DNA of 11,186 nucleotides from an uncultured Burkholderiales bacterium. Lineage in GTDB: Bacteria > Pseudomonadota > Gammaproteobacteria > Burkholderiales > Burkholderiaceae_F. The stretch spans positions 1-11,186 of the forward strand of contig CAIQGU010000072.1 in the NCBI GenBank assembly GCA_903871435.1, read 5' to 3'. Below the pieces are notes generated by a model. The model was not told the DNA's origin. It saw only the letters and a program-made list of their open reading frames with translations, and made no database searches. Shown here in pieces: positions 1 to 6,669 of the stretch (positions are counted from its first letter, which is position 1; each line of letters begins with the position of its first letter). Both the position numbers and the translations under genes were made by a program.

Positions 1-35
1 ACAAGGCGCTTGTAAATTGAGACGCGGTTCAGCAT
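1..35 (-). CDS. Start of a probable methyl-accepting chemotaxis protein (partial)
   Basis: Only the first 11 codons are inside the window: they read MLNRVSIYKRL on the minus strand. An AGGA lies about 8 bases before the ATG, and the gene begins 52 bases after the cheW stop. A short basic stretch of this type (M-L/F-N-R-x-S-I) is typical of the cytoplasmic N-terminus that precedes the first membrane helix of chemoreceptors, and cheW is commonly followed by a receptor gene. No domain is visible, so the product is inferred from context and this short similarity. It could be another membrane protein. Confidence 0.45.
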   Translation of the reverse strand, partial: MLNRVSIYKRL

Positions 36-81
36 GTTCGATTGTCCTGCGTGGATTTGATGCGGGTCACCAATGCCTGCT

Positions 82-95
82 CCGCCCTCAGGCGG
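82..95 (-). repeat. Hairpin with the cheW stop codon in its loop
   Basis: A perfect 5-bp inverted repeat (CCGCC / GGCGG) with a 4-base loop contains the TGA stop of cheW. No U-run follows it in the minus direction, so it is not a classical intrinsic terminator. It may act as a 3' stabilising structure or as a weak polarity element between cheW and the receptor gene. A chance occurrence in GC-rich sequence is quite possible. Confidence 0.35.
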
Positions 96-588
96 CTACC
101 TTGTTGATATGGTCGATATCCTCGCTGGACATCAGTCGGTCGATATCCACCAGGATGAGCATTCGGGCTTCGTCGCCGTCACCCACACTGCCCAGGCCGG
201 TGATGTAATCGGCGTCCATCATGGATTGGAATTCGGGAACGGCCTTGATCTGCGCCGGAGCGAGCTCCAGCACGTCGCTGACCGAGTCAACGACGGCGCC
301 GACGATGCGGCCCGCCAGGTTGAGGATGATCACGACCGTGAACTCGTCGTACCTGGCCTCGCCCAGGCTGAATTTGATGCGCAGGTCGATGATCGGCACG
401 ATCACCCCGCGCAGATTGATCACGCCCTTTATGAAAGAAGGCGCACCGGCGATCTTGGTCACCGTGTCGTAACCCCGGATCTCCTGCACCTTGAGGATGT
501 CGATACCGTACTCCTCGGTATCGAGCCTGAAGGTCAGGTATTCATTTGCCTGTACCGAGGCGGCATCCAAGCGTTCCATCACACCCAT
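88..588 (-). CDS. cheW: Chemotaxis adaptor protein CheW
   Basis: CheW couples methyl-accepting receptors to the histidine kinase CheA in the cytoplasmic chemosensory array. The 166-residue length is normal for a single-domain CheW. The sequence shows the typical run: YLTFRLDTEEYGIDILKVQEI near residues 17-37, then the conserved GVINLRGVIVPIIDLR core (about 55-70) and the C-terminal VDSVSDVLELAPAQI segment (about 100-114). The ATG is preceded by GGGAG at 7 bases, which supports this start. The gene lies downstream of fliA on the same strand and is followed at once by what looks like a receptor gene. cheA is not in the window, so this cheW belongs to a separate receptor-linked cluster or to the start of a longer che operon to the left. 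Confidence 0.96.
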   Translation of the reverse strand: MGVMERLDAASVQANEYLTFRLDTEEYGIDILKVQEIRGYDTVTKIAGAPSFIKGVINLRGVIVPIIDLRIKFSLGEARYDEFTVVIILNLAGRIVGAVVDSVSDVLELAPAQIKAVPEFQSMMDADYITGLGSVGDGDEARMLILVDIDRLMSSEDIDHINKVAA

Positions 589-755
589 CTTGCGACTCCC
601 ATCATGGCGTATTGCGGCTCCGGGACGTATCTGCGCTAACTGCCGTGTTCTCCCGGTAGTACATATCGGATTGTCCCCGCGACATGCTGGATCTCAATCG
701 CCGGATATCCGCGCCGTTTCCATCATTGGCGCGCCATTTCCGGATGGCGGGGTCG

Positions 756-776
756 ACCCGGCCCGCATAGCCGGGT
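756..776 (-). repeat. Stem-loop in the fliA-cheW intergenic region
   Basis: The 219 bases between fliA and cheW (589-807) hold a perfect 7-bp inverted repeat, ACCCGGC / GCCGGGT, with a 7-base loop, about 30 bases after the fliA stop. No T-run follows in the fliA direction, so termination is uncertain; it may attenuate read-through into cheW. I see no convincing sigma-28 or sigma-70 promoter for cheW in the rest of the gap. Confidence 0.35.
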
Positions 777-802
777 TTGTGGGCTCACGCCTGAATTACG
801 GC

Positions 803-832
803 GCGGGCTACCAACTCTTGAGCTTGGCCCGC
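803..832 (-). repeat. Interrupted hairpin around the fliA stop codon
   Basis: GCGGG (803-807) pairs with CCCGC (828-832), and CCAA (811-814) pairs with TTGG (824-827). The three unpaired bases between the two left arms are exactly the TAG stop of fliA (808-810). The loop is 9 bases. No U-run follows. This is one of several stop codons in the window that lie inside potential secondary structure. Confidence 0.3.
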
Positions 833-1542
833 AGACGGGAGACGGCCTGGCTGTGCAGCTGGCAAACGCGGGACTCGGTGACACCCATGACAGCGCCGAT
901 TTCCCGCAGATTCAGGTCCTGCTCGTAATACATGCTCATGAGGAGCTTTTCACGCTCGGGAAGGTCCTCGATGGCGGCGACCAGGGCAGTGCGGAAACGC
1001 TTGTCGCGCAGGATCTCCAGCGGTTCGCCGCCCGCCTGGGCGACATGCCGCTCAAGATAGTCATCACCATCGACGCCGCCGCCCAGGTCGTCGAAATAGA
1101 CCAGCTGGGCGCCACGCGCGTCGCCCAGCAGTTCCTGATATTCGGGAACCGACATGTGCAGCTCCTGGGCGATTTCGCCTTCCTGCGGTGCCCGCTGCAG
1201 GCGCTGCTCCAGCCGGTGGATGGCGTTCTCGATATCCCGCTGGCTCTTGCGGGCCGACCGCGGCAGCCAGTCGCCGGCGCGCAGCTCGTCGAGCATGGAG
1301 CCGCGGATCCGGCTGGCGGCATAGACCTCGAATTGTGTGCCCTGCGATTCCTCGAAACGATTGACAGCGTCCATCAGGCCGATCATGCCGGCCTGGATCA
1401 TGTCGTCGAGCTCGACGTTGGCAGGCAGCTTGGCGATCATCTGGTGCGCAATGCGCCGCACCAGCGGAGCATATTGCTTCGCATAGTCCTTTTGCCGCTC
1501 TACCGTGCCGCGCGCGTTATAAACGAAAGCGTCGTTCTTCAA
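808..1542 (-). CDS. fliA: Flagellar sigma factor 28 (FliA)
   Basis: FliA directs RNA polymerase to late flagellar, motility and chemotaxis promoters (TAAAGTTT-N11-GCCGATAA type) and is normally held by the anti-sigma factor FlgM. The 244 residues cover a complete family member. Region 2 is visible at about 44-90 (ELDDMIQAGMIGLMDAVNRF, then the RIRGSMLDELR block). Region 3 follows the WLPRSARKSQRD segment. Region 4 has the helix-turn-helix LREIGAVMGVTESRVCQLHS near the C-terminus. The start is TTG, whose TGA-overlapping TTGA links it to the preceding flhG-like gene; GGAG lies about 8 bases upstream. Translation is therefore probably coupled to the upstream gene. A promoter of the type it recognises stands ahead of flhB, which implies autoregulation. 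Confidence 0.97.
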   Translation of the reverse strand: MKNDAFVYNARGTVERQKDYAKQYAPLVRRIAHQMIAKLPANVELDDMIQAGMIGLMDAVNRFEESQGTQFEVYAASRIRGSMLDELRAGDWLPRSARKSQRDIENAIHRLEQRLQRAPQEGEIAQELHMSVPEYQELLGDARGAQLVYFDDLGGGVDGDDYLERHVAQAGGEPLEILRDKRFRTALVAAIEDLPEREKLLMSMYYEQDLNLREIGAVMGVTESRVCQLHSQAVSRLRAKLKSW

Positions 1543-2300
1543 AACACACTCTCCACGGATCGGTGCCGTGCTTCGGCACGGGTAGGCGACGGCCGCAAGT
1601 CCGGCAACGGCCTCGCAGCAAGCAGCTTCGCGCCAAAGTGGCGCTGCGCCATTGCCGCCATCCCAGACAACAGCCTACCGGCTGCAGCTTCCCCCATACC
1701 CAGAAAAAGAAGGTGAAAAGTATCGATCTCCGCCTCACCCATGCCCTGGCGGACAGCTGTCAGCACGGCGGCGCTGGTTTCTCCGCCATTGGTGACGGGG
1801 ATGAGCGCGTCCGACTGGCGCACCCAGGGCGGCAGATTGCGTATCCAGCCGGCGCGTGCCGCGGGCAGCACAAGCAGCACGCGCTGCATTTCCTGCGCCA
1901 GGCTGGCAATCGCGGCGCATACCCGGCGGGCGTGCCGTTCATCGGTCATCGCACTATCCAGAGCGCGCGCGGCCGGCAGTACCCAAAGCGCTTCGCCCGC
2001 GGCTACGCAGGCGTCCGGCGCGCCACAGTCTCCGGCCAGCAGATGCTCCAGGTCGTAGCGCAGCTTCATGTCCAGTGCGACGGCAACCTGCGTGCGGGCC
2101 GCGTCGATTACCAGCGTCGGTCCCTCGCACGCGGCGTGCTGGCGCGCGCGTGCCGCGAGCGCCTGGGCCTGTGGCGCGGAACGCATGGCCGGCGTCAGCA
2201 CGATCGTGCAGCGCGGCCCCTCCGGCGCGAACATGCGCCGCAAGCCACTGGCCTGGTCGGCGGGGATGTCTGGGGCTACGGTTACGGCGGTATCAGGCAA
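1539..2300 (-). CDS. flhG: FlhG/FleN-like protein with lost ATPase motifs
   Basis: This 253-residue protein sits between flhF and fliA, the usual place of the MinD-type ATPase FlhG (FleN, YlxH), which partners FlhF to control flagellar number. Residues 15-21 read DQASGLR, matching the DQAxxLR helix by which FlhG stimulates FlhF GTPase. Parts of the MinD-like fold are recognisable: LVIDAA (63-68), YDLEHLLAGDC (82-92), ALWVLPAARALD (104-115) and DALIPVTNGGETS (164-176). The KGGxGKT Walker A loop is absent; TPAMRSAPQAQ lies there instead. The DTxG Walker B segment is replaced by LVLPAAR (144-149). It is probably a non-ATP-binding remnant that keeps the FlhF-activating role. The start is TTG with GGGAG 6 bases upstream, overlapping the end of flhF by 8 bases. 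A longer reading to 2426 is only flhF out of frame. The family is inferred from context plus motifs. Confidence 0.8.
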   Translation of the reverse strand: MPDTAVTVAPDIPADQASGLRRMFAPEGPRCTIVLTPAMRSAPQAQALAARARQHAACEGPTLVIDAARTQVAVALDMKLRYDLEHLLAGDCGAPDACVAAGEALWVLPAARALDSAMTDERHARRVCAAIASLAQEMQRVLLVLPAARAGWIRNLPPWVRQSDALIPVTNGGETSAAVLTAVRQGMGEAEIDTFHLLFLGMGEAAAGRLLSGMAAMAQRHFGAKLLAARPLPDLRPSPTRAEARHRSVESVF

Positions 2301-4365
2301 CGAGGACTCCCGTGCGGGCCAGCGCCTGCAGTTCGTCGCTGTCGAGCGCAAAGGCTGCGCCGAAGGGCTTGAGGGCGATATGCGCCAGCAGGGGCGGGTT
2401 GCCGGGGTGCCAGTCCTCGGGCACACGCTGACCGTTCGTCAACCCCAGCAACGGCGTCTGAAAACGCATCAACGCGTCCAGCGCGCCACCGATGCGCGCA
2501 GCCTCGTCGATCTTGGTGAGGATCGCGCCGTGGGCGGAATCCACCCGCCAGCCGCGGGCAACCTCGTCAAGCGTTTCGGCGTGCGAGGCGGCATTGATCA
2601 ACAGCACGCGTTTGACCGGACGATCGTCGAAGCGCACTTGATCGATCATGGCCAGCATGTCGCCCAGGCGTGGATCGCGCTGCGACATTCCGCAGGTGTC
2701 GATCAGTATCTGGCGGCGGCCTTGCAGCGAACTGAGCAATTCGCGCAGGCTCGCGACGTCGTGCGCCGTATGGACGGGAACCCCCAGGATACGGCCGTAG
2801 CCGCGCAACTGTTCGTGAGCCCCCATGCGATAGGAATCCAGGGTAACGAGGCCCAGGGCAGCGGCACCATGGCGGACGACGAAGCGTGCCGCGATCTTGG
2901 CGATGGTGGTGGTCTTGCCAACGCCCGTGGGTCCAACCAGGGCAACCGCTCCCGGATTCAGGAGCGGATTGTCGACGTCGCCGGGGCAGCGCACATACTG
3001 GCCGATGACCTGCTGCAGCCATGCGTCCGTGGTCTTGGGTTCGAGCGTCGCGGGTGCGGCATCGCCGACCCGGCGGGCCAATTGCGGTGAAAAGCCCGAC
3101 ATGATCAAGCGCGTCATCACCTGGCGGCGCACCGGAGCCTGAGGGGCGACGGCCGTCCTCGACGCCGGCGCTGCGACGGGGTCGGCGCCGTGCGCTGTGG
3201 CTGGGGCAGCCGATGCCGGCGCGACTCCCGCGGTATCCATGGCGACGGGAACGTCAGGGCCGGACGTGGCTGCGGCCGGCGCATGGGGCGCTACGGCATC
3301 GGGCGGGGGCAACTCCGCGTGCGCCAGTCGATCCTCGAGCCGGCTGATGCGATCGTTGAGAGTGGAACGCAGCGACTGCAGTTCGGCCATCAGGCGCGAA
3401 TCGGGCAGCGCTGCCGCCGTGGCGGCACCCTGCAAAAGCGTGGAATCCGGCACGGGCGCTTGCGCGGCCAGCGGCGCGGCGGGTGACGGCGCAGGCAATA
3501 CTGCGGCCGGCGCTGCAATCTGCGCTACGGTCGGCGCCGCAATCGGCGCAGCCGCCGGAACGGCCCGTTGTTCCACTGCCGCGTTGACGATAGAAGCCGC
3601 AGCCGGCACCACTGGCGCCGGGGCTTGATCGAGTACCTGGGCAGGCGCCGGAGCGGGCGCGGGCGCGACGGCCACCTCACGGACGGCGTGGGGGACAGCT
3701 GCCGCTGGTTCGAAGGCGAGCGGTGCGGGCATGGCCAGGGCCGCTGCGACCGGTGATACCAGCCCCATCTCTGCGGATCCGCCCGTGCGCGACGGACGGC
3801 GGCGAAACACGGCGGGTGGCGAGGTTTCGGGCAGCTCGGCGAATTGCACGCGCGGCCCGGGCGCCGGTGCGGCGGGCATCAAGGCCTGACCCATAGGCGG
3901 CGCCGTGCGCTGCAGCGGGGCCCGGGGCGCGGTACCGCGCACGATGGCGGACGGCATGATCGATGGCGCGGTCGAGGGCACCGGCGGTTCATCCATTTCG
4001 CCAGCCACCTGCTGGTACATCGTCAAGCCGTCGTTGCGGGGCGCCGCTTCCGCCGACTGGCGGCGGATGAATTCCTGAAAGCTCTCCGGCGCCGTGCGTC
4101 GTGCAGGGGCTGGAGCGGCGCTTGCCGAGTTAGCCGGCGGCCGCGCGGGCTTGCGGGCCGCCGGCATGGAGACCGGGGCGGGCATGGGCGCGGGCACAAA
4201 ATCATCCACCAGGGCATCCATCTGCCCCTGGGCCGCGGCGATGATCTCCACCCGGTTGGGACCCGCACGCCGGTTGGAAAGGATGACGGCATCCGCGCCC
4301 AGTTCTTTGCGTATCCGCTCAAGCGCTTCGCGCGCTGTCGGGGCAACGTATCGTCTGAATCCCAT
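2293..4365 (-). CDS. flhF: Flagellar biosynthesis GTPase FlhF
   Basis: FlhF is an SRP-family GTPase that recruits the first flagellar basal-body parts to the correct cell position. Counting from the upstream ATG at 4371, residues 3-50 form the B domain (RRYVAPTAREAL, then AVILSNRR). About 55-415 is an Ala/Pro-rich, low-complexity linker with one charged, coiled-coil-like segment (about 325-352). The NG GTPase domain follows: P-loop GPTGVGKTTT (480-489), LDSYRMGAHEQLRGYGR (511-527), DTCG-MSQRD (558-565) and LTKIDEAARIGG (618-629). A cysteine stands at the third position of the usual DTxG motif. AGGGAG abuts the first ATG but lies 6 bases before the second, so I chose the second (690 residues). 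The protein is much longer than the roughly 430 residues of Pseudomonas FlhF because of the linker. The stop overlaps the flhG-like start. Confidence 0.96.
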   Translation of the reverse strand: MGFRRYVAPTAREALERIRKELGADAVILSNRRAGPNRVEIIAAAQGQMDALVDDFVPAPMPAPVSMPAARKPARPPANSASAAPAPARRTAPESFQEFIRRQSAEAAPRNDGLTMYQQVAGEMDEPPVPSTAPSIMPSAIVRGTAPRAPLQRTAPPMGQALMPAAPAPGPRVQFAELPETSPPAVFRRRPSRTGGSAEMGLVSPVAAALAMPAPLAFEPAAAVPHAVREVAVAPAPAPAPAQVLDQAPAPVVPAAASIVNAAVEQRAVPAAAPIAAPTVAQIAAPAAVLPAPSPAAPLAAQAPVPDSTLLQGAATAAALPDSRLMAELQSLRSTLNDRISRLEDRLAHAELPPPDAVAPHAPAAATSGPDVPVAMDTAGVAPASAAPATAHGADPVAAPASRTAVAPQAPVRRQVMTRLIMSGFSPQLARRVGDAAPATLEPKTTDAWLQQVIGQYVRCPGDVDNPLLNPGAVALVGPTGVGKTTTIAKIAARFVVRHGAAALGLVTLDSYRMGAHEQLRGYGRILGVPVHTAHDVASLRELLSSLQGRRQILIDTCGMSQRDPRLGDMLAMIDQVRFDDRPVKRVLLINAASHAETLDEVARGWRVDSAHGAILTKIDEAARIGGALDALMRFQTPLLGLTNGQRVPEDWHPGNPPLLAHIALKPFGAAFALDSDELQALARTGVLVA

Positions 4366-4371
4366 TTTCAT

Positions 4372-4377
4372 CTCCCT
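4372..4377 (-). promoter_or_regulatory. Ribosome binding site that decides the flhF start
   Basis: AGGGAG on the minus strand touches the first possible ATG (4369-4371) with no spacing and stands 6 bases before the second (4363-4365). The second is therefore the better start, shortening FlhF by two residues. Confidence 0.6.
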
Positions 4378-4396
4378 GCTTCAAACCTGATCAGGC

Positions 4397-4436
4397 CGCG
4401 GCGGTTGCCGCGACACGTCCGCCTTGCGTTGCGGAC
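4397..4436 (-). repeat. Two tandem hairpins between flhA and flhF
   Basis: The 108-base gap between flhA and flhF holds two perfect inverted repeats. CGCGGC / GCCGCG (4397-4402 with 4407-4412) has a 4-base loop. GTCCGC / GCGGAC (4417-4422 with 4431-4436) has an 8-base loop. Neither is followed by a T-run. They lie 20 to 65 bases ahead of the flhF ribosome binding site and could separate flhA from flhF expression by mRNA processing or attenuation. The role is inference. Confidence 0.35.
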
Positions 4437-4479
4437 TCATTCCGGAAATTCACGGCAACGTCGTGCATGCGACGGGCTC

Positions 4480-6564
4480 CTAGGACCTTGCGCCCAGCAC
4501 ATTGCTGACGCGTACCGAACTGGTTTCCGGAATCTCGGCGTGCCCCAGAACGCGTAGCCGTGGCGCGGCGCGCTTGAGCAGCCGTGCCAGCGGCACGCGC
4601 AAGCGGTCGGGGACCAGCAGCGTGGGCGTGAGACCCGCGTCCTCCTGCCGCTTGGCCGCGGCTGCGGCGCCGCGCTGCAGGAGTTCAACCAACCCTGGCT
4701 CGAACGCGGCGCCTTCGCCGGGTCCGCCCAGGGACTGCGTCAGGACTTTTTCCAGATCCTGGTCCAGGGCGATGACGGGCAGATCGCGAGTGCCACCAAA
4801 CAGCGTCTGGGCGATGGAAGCGCGCAGGGCCGAGCGCACCAGCGCGGTCAGGTCCGCGGCATCGGTGGAACGCGTCGCGCCATCCGTGAGTGTTTCGACG
4901 ATGCTGCGCATATCCCGTATGTGGACACCCTCTTCGAGCAGGTTGCCCAGGATCTTCTGCAAGGTAGCCAGGGGGATGAGCTTGGGCACCAGGTCGTCCA
5001 TCAGCTTGGGTTGCAGGCGCCCGAAGTGATCGACCAGGGCCTGGGTCTCGGCGCGTCCCAGCAATTGTCCGGCGTGCGTGAGGAGCAGATGGTTGATGTG
5101 CGTGGCAACGACCGTTGCGCAATCGACGACCGTATAGCCCAGCACCTGCGCGGATTCGCGCTGCTTGGCGTCGATCCAGACCGCCGGCAGGCCAAAAGCC
5201 GGGTCCTTGGTCGGTGTGCCGGGAATTCCTTGCGTGACGCCGCCCGGGTTGATCGCCAGCCACAAACCGGGGAAGGCCTCGCCCTCCCCTATGCCCACGC
5301 CCTTGAGCAGCACGCGGTACTGGCTGGGCTTGAGTTCGAGGTTGTCGCGGATATGCATGGAAGGCGGCAGAAAGCCGATTTCCTGTGCGAACTTCTTGCG
5401 GATGGCGCGGATGCGCTTGAGCAGTTCGCCGTCTGCGCCCGAGTCGACCAGGGGAATGAGCCGGTAGCCCACCTCCAGCCCGAGCACATCTACCGGAACA
5501 ATGTCCTCCCAGCTGGCCTCCTGCGATGGCGGCGGGGCCGGAACGGCGGCAGCCGTCGCGGCCTCCTGCTTATCGCGTTCGGCGCCGGTCACCAGCTTCC
5601 ATGCGAGAAAGCCGCAGGCGCCCGCCAGCAGCAGGAATACGATGGTGGGCATGCCGGGGATGATGCCCAGCAGGAAAAGGATGACCGCGGTAATCATCAG
5701 GGCGCGGGGCGTTGCGAACATCTGCGTGACGATCTGGCTGCCGACGTCGTTATCGTCCTTGCCGACACGCGAGACGATCAGGCCGGCGGCGATGGAAATC
5801 ACCAGCGCGGGAATCTGCGCCACGAGGCCGTCGCCGATGGTGAGCAGCACGTAGTTGTCGACGGCGGTGGCAAAGTCCAGATCGTGCTGCAGCACACCGA
5901 TCGCAAAGCCGCCGATGACATTGATGAAGAGAATCAGGATACCGGCCACGGCATCGCCGCGGACGAACTTGCTGGCGCCGTCCATGGCGCCATAGAAGTC
6001 CGCTTCCAGGCCAATATCGGTGCGGCGGCGGCGCGCTTCCTTGTCGTCGATAAGGCCGGCGTTCATGTCGGCATCGATGGCCATCTGCTTGCCCGGCATC
6101 GCATCCAGGGTGAAGCGCGCAGCCACCTCGGCGATTCGCCCGGCACCCTTGGTGACCACCATGAAGTTGATCACCACCAGGATGGCGAACACGATGAGGC
6201 CTACCGCAAAGTTGCCGCCGATCACGAAATGCCCGAAGGATTCGATCACCTTGCCGGCCGCGGCCGATCCGGTGTGACCGGAAGTCAGCACAACCCGGGT
6301 CGAGGCCACGTTCAGCGACAGCCGCATCAGGGTGGTCAGCAGCAGCACCGTTGGAAATGCCGCGAAATCGAGCGGGCGCTTGGTGTAGGCCGAGACCATC
6401 AGGACGATCAGCGCCAGCGCAATATTGAAGGTGAAGAGCAGGTCCAGGACGAACGCCGGCAGCGGCAGGATCATCATCGCCAGGATCAGGAAGACGATCA
6501 GCGGCACGGCCAAAGAGCGCCAGGGCAAGGCGCGCAGTAGCGGGTGGCTGAGTATGGCGTTCAT
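4480..6564 (-). CDS. flhA: Flagellar type III export gate protein FlhA
   Basis: FlhA is the large ring-forming component of the flagellar export gate; it uses proton motive force and docks substrate-chaperone complexes. The 694 residues match the usual family length. The N-terminal half holds hydrophobic membrane segments from residue 17 on. It carries the FHIPEP family signature at about 143-164 (RIAEVAARF, then DAMPGKQMAID), followed by the cytoplasmic FHIPEP loop with LIDDKEARRRR. Further helices occupy about 205-265 and 285-325. From about 328 to the end is the soluble C-terminal domain with GYRLIPLVD, PSQYRVLLKG and VDCATVVATHINHLL. The ATG has AGGA at 4 bases. It follows flhB by 79 bases. 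Its TAG stop lies in the palindrome TCCTAGGA. Confidence 0.98.
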   Translation of the reverse strand: MNAILSHPLLRALPWRSLAVPLIVFLILAMMILPLPAFVLDLLFTFNIALALIVLMVSAYTKRPLDFAAFPTVLLLTTLMRLSLNVASTRVVLTSGHTGSAAAGKVIESFGHFVIGGNFAVGLIVFAILVVINFMVVTKGAGRIAEVAARFTLDAMPGKQMAIDADMNAGLIDDKEARRRRTDIGLEADFYGAMDGASKFVRGDAVAGILILFINVIGGFAIGVLQHDLDFATAVDNYVLLTIGDGLVAQIPALVISIAAGLIVSRVGKDDNDVGSQIVTQMFATPRALMITAVILFLLGIIPGMPTIVFLLLAGACGFLAWKLVTGAERDKQEAATAAAVPAPPPSQEASWEDIVPVDVLGLEVGYRLIPLVDSGADGELLKRIRAIRKKFAQEIGFLPPSMHIRDNLELKPSQYRVLLKGVGIGEGEAFPGLWLAINPGGVTQGIPGTPTKDPAFGLPAVWIDAKQRESAQVLGYTVVDCATVVATHINHLLLTHAGQLLGRAETQALVDHFGRLQPKLMDDLVPKLIPLATLQKILGNLLEEGVHIRDMRSIVETLTDGATRSTDAADLTALVRSALRASIAQTLFGGTRDLPVIALDQDLEKVLTQSLGGPGEGAAFEPGLVELLQRGAAAAAKRQEDAGLTPTLLVPDRLRVPLARLLKRAAPRLRVLGHAEIPETSSVRVSNVLGARS

Positions 6565-6640
6565 GATGTCCTGACGGCTGTGGTTATGGGTCGGTGGGGT
6601 GATGGTTTCGGTTATGAATCAAGCAGCGGCGGGCTTCGGT

Positions 6641-6669
6641 CGCTCACACCCGCGCCATCGGCGCGAGCG
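6641..6669 (-). repeat. Hairpin around the flhB stop codon
   Basis: GCGCC / GGCGC (6652-6656 with 6660-6664) forms a perfect 5-bp stem with a 3-base loop. It stacks directly on CGCTC / GAGCG (6641-6645 with 6665-6669), with a 6-base bulge on one side. The flhB TGA (6644-6646) overlaps the outer stem. No T-run follows, and flhA continues on the same strand, so a terminator is unlikely. Confidence 0.35.

Noticed and set aside
73..639. 188-codon plus-strand frame over cheW
   Set aside because: Antisense to a clear CheW; no ribosome binding site and no family resemblance.
589..807. Sigma-28 promoter for cheW
   Set aside because: A TCCGATAT resembling the -10 occurs on the minus strand near 680, but the sequence 11 bases upstream does not resemble TAAAGTTT.
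2301..2426. Longer N-terminus for the flhG-like protein (ATG at 2426)
   Set aside because: The extra 42 residues overlap the flhF coding end out of frame and look like a shadow. The TTG at 2300 has GGGAG at good spacing and puts DQAxxLR near the N-terminus as in the family.
2068..3090. 340-codon plus-strand frame over the flhF GTPase domain
   Set aside because: Antisense to the conserved P-loop and GTPase motifs of FlhF, and runs across the flhF-flhG junction.
3140..4200. Repetitive GCC/GGC-rich stretch as a DNA repeat array
   Set aside because: It is the Ala/Pro low-complexity linker of FlhF in frame; no exact repeat unit is seen at DNA level.
4921..6540. 539-codon plus-strand open frame opposite flhA
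   Set aside because: It is antisense to a complete, well-conserved FlhA, is rich in His, Gln and Asp as expected from reversed GC-rich codons, and shows no family motif.
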